From: Methanogenium organophilum | GTDB taxonomy: Archaea > Halobacteriota > Methanomicrobia > Methanomicrobiales > Methanomicrobiaceae | Assembly (NCBI RefSeq): GCF_026684035.1 | Contig: NZ_CP113361.1 | Location: 2,294,001 to 2,358,000 of the forward strand | Direction: 5' to 3' | DNA length: 64,000 bases | Shown here: piece by piece, positions 27,176 to 34,562 of the stretch | How positions within the stretch are numbered: position 1 is the first letter of the stretch | How the letters are laid out: each line of letters begins with the position of its first letter | Made by a program: the position numbers and the translations under genes | The notes under the pieces: generated by a model | What the model saw: only the letters and a program-made list of their open reading frames with translations | What the model was told of the DNA's origin: nothing | The model's database searches: none

Positions 27176-27283
27176 ATGAAATATAGGAAAGATGTGCGGG
27201 CCTTGAGCCTGGTAATGGTGCTTTCAGTGATGATGATAATCGCGATGGTAAGTGCGGTAGATCACTCATTTTTTTGTTATTAA
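27176..27283 (+). pseudogene. Orphan signal peptide (cassette E)
   Basis: A 35-codon frame, MKYRKDVRALSLVMVLSVMM then IIAMVSAVDHSFFCY, ending TAA at 27281. It is the shared signal peptide with only nine residues after the VSA cleavage site. The stop is followed by TAACCCGATGATTAT, almost the same sequence that follows the orphan signal peptide of cassette B (TAACCCGGTGATTAT). The cargo seems to have been deleted or replaced at a common junction; a short secreted peptide is the alternative. Confidence 0.65.
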
Positions 27284-27342
27284 CCCGATGATTATATTTC
27301 AGGATTGTAGAAGAAATATTTAAATTTGTTGAGGGGAAGCTC

Positions 27343-28278
27343 ATGAAATCTAGTATAAGAATGATATCCATATGGATTTTATTTAGCCTGCTTATTGGAG
27401 CAGGTGTTTTTTTCTCCGGATGTTTTCAGGATAAAAATTCAGAAATATCCGGTACCTCCGATACCATGCAGACACCAGCACCTGCAATTGCTCAGCCACC
27501 TTCTTTATTTGTGAATGCCACTCCGATAAAGCCTTCATACCCACCAGGTGAGACAGTTGAAGTTGGTATTACCTTCAGAAATACTGGTAAAGATATGGTA
27601 GTGATTGATTCATTTCCACCTAAGATAATCCTTAATAACCCTACTTTGGGAGTTGTGCGTAGTTATCCTCACGGCAGTGATACAATAACACTGGAATCAG
27701 GCGAGAGCACTTATTACACCATGAAGTGGGATCAATGTGACGATGATGGTGATCGGACAGATCCGGGTATCTATTTTGTGGAAATATCAGATATTTCCTA
27801 TGAGGAAAATGGTGAGATGAACATGATTTTCCCCGAAGGAGCTGATGTTGCACAGGTAATCATACACTACCCGCAGGGGACAATTGAAAGGGAATTACTT
27901 ATTAGTCAGTCAAAAAAACTTAATGGATATATTGTTACTCTCGAAAAAATTGCGTTTAATTTCACTGCCTCACAGGCATATATTATCGTTCATCCAAGTG
28001 GTAATTCATTCTTCGAAAAAACGGATCAATCAGATATCCCCACTCCTATCCCCACACCTCCACCTGGACTTGATCCATCAGGATACTACCGGATAGATGA
28101 CGGTCCGGAAAAAGACTTCATTAGTACCGGGTATAATGTCGTTGATGACAGCATCGTGCTAGTATGGGACTTTGATCCAGTACCTGTTAATGCCAGTGAC
28201 TTATATTTCGTGATTACAGGACTGGGTGAATGGGAAGGTTACTGTGAGATTCATGTAGATTTAACAAAAGGGGTCTAA
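27343..28278 (+). CDS. Lipoprotein with two beta-domains
   Basis: A 311-residue lipoprotein: signal with lipobox FFSGC (Cys about residue 27), a Pro/Ala/Thr linker, an Ig-like domain (ATPIKPSYPPGETVEVGITF, a pattern seen in intracellular proteinase inhibitor BsuPI-like domains), a second Pro-rich linker (PTPIPTPPPG) and a small C-terminal beta-domain. A BsuPI-like reading would fit the protease relics in this island, but is tentative. It lies 59 bases after the orphan signal peptide of cassette E. Confidence 0.7.
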   Translation: MKSSIRMISIWILFSLLIGAGVFFSGCFQDKNSEISGTSDTMQTPAPAIAQPPSLFVNATPIKPSYPPGETVEVGITFRNTGKDMVVIDSFPPKIILNNPTLGVVRSYPHGSDTITLESGESTYYTMKWDQCDDDGDRTDPGIYFVEISDISYEENGEMNMIFPEGADVAQVIIHYPQGTIERELLISQSKKLNGYIVTLEKIAFNFTASQAYIIVHPSGNSFFEKTDQSDIPTPIPTPPPGLDPSGYYRIDDGPEKDFISTGYNVVDDSIVLVWDFDPVPVNASDLYFVITGLGEWEGYCEIHVDLTKGV

Positions 28279-28292
28279 CCCTGAGAGAATTC

Positions 28293-28604
28293 ATGTTTTC
28301 TTTATTCTCTTCAACCTGGGTTCATTTTGATTATGAGGAGTATGTCTATGATAACTGGGCACAGGGATATAACTACATGTCAGTTTTTGAGAATAATGGC
28401 TACTATTATACAATAACTTCTCCGTCAAGTTCGACAAAGTCACTTGCAGGGTATGCAAAAAACTATGACGAAACATTGTATTACTTGGTGTACAATCACC
28501 GATATACCTTCAGAACAGATTCTGATGTCAAATCAATTACAGAGAATTGCCTCCTAGATACAGCGAAGTATATGCTTGGTCTTGTGAAATATGTGAGGGA
28601 TTGA
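28293..28604 (+). CDS. Hypothetical Tyr-rich protein, possibly a gene fragment
   Basis: A 103-residue frame with many Tyr residues (YEEYVYDNWAQGYNYMSVF) and no signal peptide. It starts 14 bases after the preceding lipoprotein. The lack of a secretion signal in a cluster of exported proteins, and the beta-rich middle with a helical end (ENCLLDTAKYMLGLVKYVRD), suggest the C-terminal part of a larger secreted protein. No family recognised. Confidence 0.45.
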   Translation: MFSLFSSTWVHFDYEEYVYDNWAQGYNYMSVFENNGYYYTITSPSSSTKSLAGYAKNYDETLYYLVYNHRYTFRTDSDVKSITENCLLDTAKYMLGLVKYVRD

Positions 28605-28644
28605 TTTCATCCCTTCTGTTTTTTTTGGTTAAAGGAGTCTTATA

Positions 28645-29205
28645 ATGCTATCTGATTTTTACCTCGCTGCCGGCTTTGTGGTGTTTTTCATTCTTCTTAT
28701 TCTTTTACCCGCCGTATGCATCGGGGTTTTTTCTCTTCTGATCTATTGTGCTCTGGCAAAATTGCAACCTCCGAAAAACAGATTTGCTCCGGTTGTGCCG
28801 GTTGTGGGTGGATTATTTTTCTGTGTTCTGGCACCATTCGCCGGTCATTTTTCCCTCCTGACAGGTGCTGTAATCATGGCAATGGGTGTGCTGACATCGT
28901 TTATGGCTGCCAGAAGATTATTCATCGACCGTTTTCTCTCCAAAATTCTCCTTGCCGGTTCCATTGTTGCCGTCTCCGGACGCCTCATATATGGATTTGG
29001 AACGGCATTCGGGAGTGGGGATGTGGGATCACCTATTTTTCAGCTGCTAACTCCCCTTTCCTCATCAGATGAAGGCTTTCTGATCATGAACTCGCTCGCC
29101 GGTTATCTGGAGATGGTGCTCATTTCGGCAGGTATATTCGGGGTAATATTCGTGGCCATGACAATCGTCCGAATAATTGCGGACAGATATTGCCGGGGGG
29201 CGTAG
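28645..29205 (+). CDS. Five-helix membrane protein
   Basis: A 186-residue hydrophobic protein with about five helices; AAAGGAG precedes the ATG at good spacing (28631-28637). Basic residues after helix 3 (MAARRLFIDRFLSK) indicate a cytoplasmic loop. No recognised family. Sequence between its end and module F (29206-29335) holds only a short, doubtful frame. Confidence 0.6.
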   Translation: MLSDFYLAAGFVVFFILLILLPAVCIGVFSLLIYCALAKLQPPKNRFAPVVPVVGGLFFCVLAPFAGHFSLLTGAVIMAMGVLTSFMAARRLFIDRFLSKILLAGSIVAVSGRLIYGFGTAFGSGDVGSPIFQLLTPLSSSDEGFLIMNSLAGYLEMVLISAGIFGVIFVAMTIVRIIADRYCRGA

Positions 29206-29334
29206 ACACGATGGCATCCATAGATACAACCAAATTCCTTTTTGTGGTGGCGGTGGCTACCGCGGCATTTTGTGATACTGTCACCCCTGTCCAGGAAGCT
29301 GCACCGATTGTCTCATGCTTATGGGGGAATGAAC

Positions 29335-29519
29335 ATGCGATTATATATTTTCTGTTTTATCCCTGTTCTGGCCATATCATCTAAATAGGTATTTCTATTT
29401 AGACGATTTGGTCTGAAGAGGTATTTATGAGGGAGTTAAATGGATCTCTGGTGGATCTGATTCTTCCAGAAATTGGGGTGGACTGGTCTGCCTGCAGTAA
29501 AAAGGAAAGAGATGATAAA
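29335..29519 (+). promoter_or_regulatory. Shared operator/leader module, copy F (divergent type)
   Basis: Operator TTTAGACGATTTGGTCTGAA at 29398-29417 with the overlapping TCTAAATAG-N6-CTATTTAGA repeat (29380-29403), as in copies A and C, but the divergent PPC gene is gone; only its promoter-side flank (ATTATATATTTTCTG) remains. The leader carries the MDLWWI mini-ORF form. Site AAGGAAAGAGATGATAAA precedes ATG 29520. The leader is open in one frame here (from 29427), which other copies do not preserve. Confidence 0.7.
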
Positions 29520-30533
29520 ATGAAAATGAAAAAAGGAACGTGGGCACTTTCCGTACTCCTGGCAGTGATGCTGGTGAGCGTGGTGATGGTGCCGGTGAGT
29601 GCGGCATCTCCGATGCCTGAAGAGGTAAAGAGCTTTGAAACAGTCGATCCGGGAGTTCTTCAGGAACAGCTACCCACCAAAGAAGAAATTATAAAACTCA
29701 ATGAATTTGAAAGTCCTGCAAAGGTACTGATAGATGAATTGAAGTCTAAAAGTTATTCAAATGACGACATAACGAGAGAACTAGCAAAACATGGCTATGG
29801 CTGGTATCCTGAAACCGGAGCCTGTTGGAGTGGAACACTCCCTTCGAAAGAAGAATTAAAAATTATTCAGAAAATCCGCGGTCCAGAATATACACCATTT
29901 AGTGTGGAAGCTGGCACAAAGGCTCTTAGACAAGCAAATCAGATGATGTATGTCCTTAACAACGATGTCTACAGAGGAATCAATACATACATGAAGCCAA
30001 GTGAGATGAACGTTGAACAGGGTGGAACTTATCAGCATGTGATCACGACACATGTTGGAAAAAAGCCGAACCCCTCAACAGAGTGCTGGACGGAGGTCGG
30101 TGTCGCGAGGTCAGTTCCCGACAATACCAGGCAACGCTTCACATTTGATAATGACGAAGGAGGCTGGGTATTCCACGGTGTAACCGATGCATCGACGTAC
30201 AGGAATTACATCATCTATGTCACTGATACTTACGAGATTGGTGGATACCTCTATCATATCTGGATCGATGGTGAATGGAAGCGGAGCGGACATCTGGCGT
30301 TCAAGGAAAATGACATTAATCATGCTAATGAAATCTGGTCCGATGAAAGCGATCCCTGGACCGATGACTCGGGTACTGCAGTCTTTAAAGACGGTTTCCT
30401 CTATCAGGGATCAGGTGCAGTGTGGTGGAATTCCGACGTTCCTAAGGATTGGTCCCATTCTCCTGATCCCTGTCCAATACAGGAATACACCACAATAGTA
30501 GGAAGTGCATGGAAATACGATACCTGGATTTGA
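29520..30533 (+). CDS. Secreted protein (cassette F)
   Basis: A 337-residue exported protein. The signal peptide MKMKKGTWALSVLLAVMLVS...VSA is a variant of the shared one. The mature region has a helical part (residues 30-110) and then a beta-rich part with YQHVITTHVG, ECWTEVGVAR, YHIWIDGEWKRSG and YQGSGAVWW, suggesting a jelly-roll or lectin-like fold. No catalytic motif identified. The ATG at 29520 is preferred because the frame upstream of it is the conserved leader. Confidence 0.7.
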   Translation: MKMKKGTWALSVLLAVMLVSVVMVPVSAASPMPEEVKSFETVDPGVLQEQLPTKEEIIKLNEFESPAKVLIDELKSKSYSNDDITRELAKHGYGWYPETGACWSGTLPSKEELKIIQKIRGPEYTPFSVEAGTKALRQANQMMYVLNNDVYRGINTYMKPSEMNVEQGGTYQHVITTHVGKKPNPSTECWTEVGVARSVPDNTRQRFTFDNDEGGWVFHGVTDASTYRNYIIYVTDTYEIGGYLYHIWIDGEWKRSGHLAFKENDINHANEIWSDESDPWTDDSGTAVFKDGFLYQGSGAVWWNSDVPKDWSHSPDPCPIQEYTTIVGSAWKYDTWI

Positions 30534-30534
30534 C

Positions 30535-30996
30535 ATGAATGGAAAATTGATACCGGCGGTAATTTCCCTTCTCCTCATCCTTCTATTCATGTTTGCTCTT
30601 TTGTCCGGCTGTGAGGGAAATGAGGTCAAACCTGATGAAAGATCAGAACTATCGGAAGATGAGAAGAAGATAGCTGTCCGTATCGCTTCTGAAAACGCCA
30701 CCGTGAAAACATATCTCTCTGGAGAGTACGAGATACTGGATGTGGAATACTCCACGCTGAAAAGGGCTTCTGGAGGGGAGGAATGGTCAGAACAGTTACC
30801 GGTAGTCACGATAAAGAAAAAAGATGCTGTTGTTATGGCATATGTGGATCCAGAGGAGGAAAGAGTGGTATCAATTGCAAAGCAGTATACGAGGGATCCC
30901 GTAATTATGCCTCCCCATGCACAGTCTACAGCGACACCCCCGGGAGGCGAAGCCCCCACAATACCTATCCCCACACCTAAGACTTCCCTACCGTGA
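30535..30996 (+). CDS. Small lipoprotein
   Basis: A 153-residue lipoprotein starting one base after the cassette F stop; lipobox LLSGC (Cys about residue 25). The mature part is charged, with a short alpha/beta domain (VKTYLSGEYEILDVEYSTLK ... VVMAYVDPEEERVVSIAKQY) resembling a PepSY-type fold, and a C-terminal Pro/Thr tail (PTIPIPTPKTSLP). Co-transcribed with cassette F, so it may be that protein's membrane partner. Confidence 0.65.
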   Translation: MNGKLIPAVISLLLILLFMFALLSGCEGNEVKPDERSELSEDEKKIAVRIASENATVKTYLSGEYEILDVEYSTLKRASGGEEWSEQLPVVTIKKKDAVVMAYVDPEEERVVSIAKQYTRDPVIMPPHAQSTATPPGGEAPTIPIPTPKTSLP

Positions 30997-31019
30997 AAAA
31001 TGAAAAACTGAGGTGAAAT

Positions 31020-31886
31020 ATGAAACTGAAATAAGAATTGAGCGTGTTTTTTGTGCTTCTGGCGTTTCTCCTGGTGAGTGTAATTACGGCGTTGGTGGCA
31101 GGTCTTGTTGTCTTTGAACCCGACACGGGAGTCAGTGATACCGGGATCGCACCGGATGAGATGGCCATGGTTCACATCGATCTGCTGACGGAGAAGAGGG
31201 ATGTCCCGGCTGAAGGTGTGGACGACCTCGGAATCCCGTCGTCAGTCCGGAAATATGATCTCATGGTTTTTGACACCCCGGCAATCCTGGACCAGCTGCT
31301 TCGCGGGGAGTCGCTGACCGTGTATCTTGCAGGACAACCCTACGCGGCGGATCTGCAGGAATCGCTGCTCGACACCGAAGCCCGCAGTGCGGGAATCTAC
31401 TCCTTCACCGGCACCCTTGCCGGGGGTGGTGATGCGGTTCTGACCCTCAACGATGATGTCCTTGTCGGCCGGTTCGTAACCGGTGTCACCGAGTACTCGG
31501 TGGAGAGTACAAGATTAAATGATACCATATATCCGGAGAAGGTCCTCCATTACGCCTATTCTTCTGCTGATGTTGTAGCGGAGGGTCCGCCTGCGATGTT
31601 GAGCGGCTCCTTTCTCACGTTGATAAATATTAGTTGTGGAGACGGGGAATCTTCCGGGATCCCAGCGAACAGCACCGTGGCCGACCTCCGGAGTGCCGGA
31701 TATGAAGTCTTCAATCTCACTGATGCCGATCTTAACAACCTTCCTGTCGTGAACAAGACAATCCGGAGCGGCATGCGTGAGGTGCCGTTATCCAAAGATG
31801 AAACGACGCGCATTTTTGAGAGTTACCGGGGGAAGATCGCGGAGTATCATGGGAGTTATTACCTGATTGATTTCATGGTCAGTTAG
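31020..31886 (+). pseudogene. Metalloprotease-propeptide-like exported protein with a nonsense codon at position 5
   Basis: A strong GAGGTG site precedes ATG 31020, but the frame reads MKLK-stop and then continues for 282 codons (ELSVFFVLLAFLLVSVITAL...). Translation would otherwise need TTG 31038, far from the site. Residues 60-180 contain LGIPSSVRKYDLMVF, an AGQPYAADLQ strand, IYSFTGTLAGGGDAVLTL and a terminal YAYSSADV, the order typical of reprolysin-type metalloprotease propeptides, without a catalytic domain. The last 90 residues form the small EY-x-G-x-YY domain seen elsewhere here. Related to 35838-36416. Confidence 0.6.
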
Positions 31887-32062
31887 GGCGTGGCGGAACA
31901 ACGCATCGCTTCTCTAAAATAGAGGCATTTTCTGTGTTGGGTGGGGGGATTGATGTGATGGGAACACACCGGTGTGAGACGGTCAATTCCCCAATGCTAC
32001 ACATTCTGTGACGGGTGGTTTACGCGGAGCCTTTCATGCAGATGGTGATATCACCCCTCCTC

Positions 32063-32800
32063 TCAGACTGAACTCGCATGTACAAAAGAACCAGCCGTCT
32101 TACTGGGAAAATAATGATGGTAATTCTTCTCTTTTTCTATTGTTACCAGATTGCCGGAACGGAGTTTATCAATATGCCATGAGATTGTGGGACCGGATAC
32201 CTTTGCATATGCCGAGAGATCTTTTTGCGTGCAGCCGGGATGTGCGGTTATATAGCTGAAAATATCACGGGTGGTCTCACCGTCCAGAAGAGATCTGGCG
32301 AGCTGGTATTCCGGGCTGTATGTATGGTGATTTTCAAAGTAATGGCGTTGCTTTGTGATTTTTTTGGAAATGATTAACCCTTCCCGTTCCAGGATTTCCA
32401 GGTGGTGCCGCAGGGAACTGCGTTTAATTCCGGTTACCGCCTCCATTTCGGTTGGTATTATGCCTGGATTCTTCTGTATTTCCTGATATATTTTCGTTCT
32501 CCGTTCATTCTCAAGAATATTTTTCTTTTCAATATGCCGGACACCGAGAAAAGCACCTGATAGTATTGCAAGGAGACTGCCGAACGGTATCAGAATTGGG
32601 ATATGTATGGCTATAAATGAGGTGAGATGACTTTTTAGCGGAAGTTCCCACCATTCGAGAACATGCACCACATCTTCTCTCGTGAGATCCGGGGGGTCTA
32701 CACTCGGAGTGACAATAATATTCGAGTTTACTGCGGCCTGATTGGCATAGGCAATGATCACAATACATACAATTGCAATGATTGCCCCCTTCAGATCCAT
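32063..32800 (-). CDS. Membrane-anchored regulator with two winged-helix domains, copy 2
   Basis: A 245-residue paralog of the protein at 18722-19462, nearly identical through both winged helices and both membrane helices; the greatest change is in the last ~12 residues and parts of the extracytoplasmic loop. The ATG at 32800 gives the same N-terminus (MDLKGAII). A longer frame to 32908 reads through the PPC relic in another frame and is not credible. Its partner gene is reduced to the final ~21 codons immediately upstream (32841-32906), so this copy has lost its secreted partner and possibly its promoter. Confidence 0.85.
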   Translation of the reverse strand: MDLKGAIIAIVCIVIIAYANQAAVNSNIIVTPSVDPPDLTREDVVHVLEWWELPLKSHLTSFIAIHIPILIPFGSLLAILSGAFLGVRHIEKKNILENERRTKIYQEIQKNPGIIPTEMEAVTGIKRSSLRHHLEILEREGLIISKKITKQRHYFENHHTYSPEYQLARSLLDGETTRDIFSYITAHPGCTQKDLSAYAKVSGPTISWHIDKLRSGNLVTIEKEKNYHHYFPSKTAGSFVHASSV

Positions 32801-32840
32801 GATAGAAAATATAAAAAACGAGGTGTTTAATTTGTCGGTA

Positions 32841-32906
32841 TCACACCAGTGAGTAACTGACAGATGATCCAAAAACCTCTCTCCCGTATACTCTGAGTTC
32901 CCAGTC
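32841..32906 (-). pseudogene. Secreted PPC-like protein, 3-prime relic (copy 3)
   Basis: Reverse-strand frame DWELRVYGREVFGSSVSYSLV followed by a stop at 32841-32843 matches the last 21 codons of the gene at 19503-19940 (…GDWELRVYGREV). Everything upstream is replaced, at 32907, by the forward-strand metalloprotease fragment. This shows the whole PPC-regulator pair was duplicated before truncation. Confidence 0.85.
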
Positions 32907-32910
32907 AACA

Positions 32911-33192
32911 GATTGGTATGATTATTGCTACTGGGGTACGGGTCATGGGCGTAGGTGTGTAAGCATCCATGAAATTGGTCATAACTTTAATGCACACCAT
33001 GAAGGCACTTCTGGCTATAATCAGGCGTATGCATTTAATATCGGCGGTCTGACCCATACGGTGATGTGGAGCTATTTCTTTGAACATCTCAATTGCTATG
33101 AGTTTTCATCTGATAATTATCATGGAGATGCCACACATGATAATGCAAGAGCTATACGTGAAGCAAAGGCGTGGGTTGCAGGTTATGCTTAA
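32911..33192 (+). pseudogene. 3-prime relic of a zinc metalloprotease
   Basis: The frame open from 32911 to a TAA at 33190-33192 encodes about 93 residues with a textbook zinc-binding site, VSIHEIGHNFNAHHEGTSGY (HExGHxxxxHH), followed by IGGLTHTVMWSYF, which resembles the Met-turn region of metzincins. There is no start codon or signal; it abuts the PPC relic at 32907. The catalytic core tail of a reprolysin/M12-like protease has been cut from its propeptide, of which two homologous stand-alone versions lie at 31020 and 35838. Confidence 0.75.
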
Positions 33193-33230
33193 TATTGTTT
33201 CCCTCCCTTCCATTTTATAGAGGATTGAGG

Positions 33231-33662
33231 ATGATGCAATCATTTTCTGCGATAGTGCAGCATCACAAAAAATTCATTTTGTTACTCGTTGTAATGATAA
33301 TTCTCCCTTTGATTGGTATTGCTGCTTTTCCTTATTTCATGTATCTGACCGTTCCCCCGGATTGGCTTCTCGTGTATGAGGTCACTGAACAGAAGGCCGG
33401 GGATGGTACGATTGTCCATCTTGATGATCAGAACCTTAAGGACTACCCAGTTCTTGAAGAAGTACTATTGGGAAGTGAACAGTACGAACCTGGACCACCA
33501 TACAGTAAAGGAGATCTGCGCCAAGTGGGTGAGGTGGAATACCCCGAAAAGATAACACAGTGGACCATCGATAGATATGTCTTTGACAATACTACCGGTG
33601 AGCGAAAATATTTCGAATATAACGGGAGTTACTACAGGATTGGAACCTTATATGCAGATTAA
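33231..33662 (+). CDS. Membrane-anchored small ectodomain protein
   Basis: A 143-residue protein with one N-terminal helix (about residues 15-38) and an outer domain ending KYFEYNGSYYRIGTLYAD. ATGs at 33231 and 33234 follow TTGAGG. It shares the closing EY-x-G-x-YY pattern with 26524-26925 and with the end of 31020-31886. Located just after the metalloprotease relic; a role as an inhibitor or partner of secreted proteases is only a possibility. Confidence 0.6.
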   Translation: MMQSFSAIVQHHKKFILLLVVMIILPLIGIAAFPYFMYLTVPPDWLLVYEVTEQKAGDGTIVHLDDQNLKDYPVLEEVLLGSEQYEPGPPYSKGDLRQVGEVEYPEKITQWTIDRYVFDNTTGERKYFEYNGSYYRIGTLYAD

Positions 33663-33784
33663 ATTGTTTCGGAACCGTGAGTCGTCGGGGGAAAACGTAA
33701 TGCAGTTCGGCCGGGAATACTGGGTACAACATGGCGTCTATTTTTTCTCTTTCTGGAGAAATGAGAACATTTGACTGACGATAT

Positions 33785-33961
33785 GATTATCAATATCTGC
33801 TGTCATGCTCTTCCGGCAGCACCATCGAAACGGGTCAATCCATTTAGACGATTCGGTCTGAAGACATATGTAAGATGAAACGAAATGGATCTTCAGGGAA
33901 TCTTATTCGTCCTGAACAGGGGGACGGGTCTGCCTGCGGAAAAAAGGAGAGAGGGAAAAAT
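33785..33961 (+). promoter_or_regulatory. Shared operator/leader module, copy G
   Basis: Operator variant TTTAGACGATTCGGTCTGAA (33843-33862; one spacer change). The downstream TATA-like element and hairpin have diverged, and the leader block reads GGGGGACGGGTCTGCCTGCGG. A GGAGAGAGGGAAAAAT site precedes ATG 33962. Unlike copies A-C, the downstream gene has a lipoprotein signal rather than the shared signal peptide. Confidence 0.65.
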
Positions 33962-34408
33962 ATGAAGGCAATATGGTATTTGTTCACCATTGGTGTGATA
34001 CTTGCAGCCATTGCCCTGTCAGCCGGATGTACTGACTACATGCCTTCGCCGGTAGGAGGCTATATGATAACGGACAATAACGTCACCCATCAGAAATGGA
34101 TGTCAGAATACCTGGAAGATCCGGAGAAATTCAAGACGAATCCTGAAAATCCCCTCGAATGGACATTAAAAGGAATGAGCAGTGTTGCAGCGGGTGGTAG
34201 GCATGAAGAAGCGTTGGAATATTATGATATCGCAATCGGGCTTGATCCAGAATATGCATTTCCGTATTATGAAAAGGCATTTTCGTTATTAATTCTGCAG
34301 AGATATGATGAGGGTGAAGAGTGCCTTGAAAAGGCTGTTGAAATCAACCCTCAGTATGAACCGCTTGCCAAAAGAATACGGTCTGACTTTATCCGGAAAG
34401 AATCATGA
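33962..34408 (+). CDS. TPR lipoprotein, copy 2
   Basis: A 148-residue lipoprotein (lipobox LSAGC) very similar to the protein at 21148-21594, including PLEWTLKGM and the two TPR-like helices (EALEYYDIAIGLDPEYAFPY, EECLEKAVEINPQYEPL). Directly controlled by module G, whereas copy 1 lacks an adjacent operator. The downstream flank is also similar (ATTCTTTTCCTG…), so a block containing this gene and the next membrane protein was duplicated. Confidence 0.8.
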   Translation: MKAIWYLFTIGVILAAIALSAGCTDYMPSPVGGYMITDNNVTHQKWMSEYLEDPEKFKTNPENPLEWTLKGMSSVAAGGRHEEALEYYDIAIGLDPEYAFPYYEKAFSLLILQRYDEGEECLEKAVEINPQYEPLAKRIRSDFIRKES

Positions 34409-34454
34409 AAACGATTTGCATGTATCATTATTCTTTTCCTGCGATGATTCTGCG

Positions 34455-34537
34455 GTATACCTGCATGGGGCATGGTCTGCCTGCTGATGGTTATAGTGTT
34501 TACCTGGGCAATTTTCATTCATGTGGCGAGTAATGAG
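34455..34537 (+). pseudogene. Leader-signal-peptide relic fused at a GCCTGC repeat
   Basis: Leader-like sequence (ACCTGCATGGGGCATGGTCTGCC) runs directly into a signal-peptide remnant LLMVIVFTWAIFIHVASNE (34481-34537). In intact modules these lie about 60 bases apart, each containing CCTGC (GCCTGC in the leader). A deletion between the two short repeats explains the fusion. No start codon or ribosome-binding site remains. Confidence 0.6.
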
Positions 34538-34562
34538 AATCAAAAAAGTATGGGATAATAGT

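Noticed and set aside
29190-29384. A 64-codon frame ahead of module F
   Set aside because: It runs into the operator module and lacks a site and recognisable sequence; at best a relic.
29427-29519. N-terminal extension of the cassette F protein through the leader
   Set aside because: The leader is a DNA element conserved across modules in which this frame is closed by stops in copies A, B, C and E, so it is not coding.
32801-32908. 36-residue N-terminal extension of regulator copy 2
   Set aside because: It translates the PPC relic in the wrong frame; copy 1 lacks it and starts at the equivalent of ATG 32800.
33875-33961. 29-residue extension of TPR lipoprotein copy 2
   Set aside because: It also reads the leader, and would put the lipobox too far from the N-terminus.
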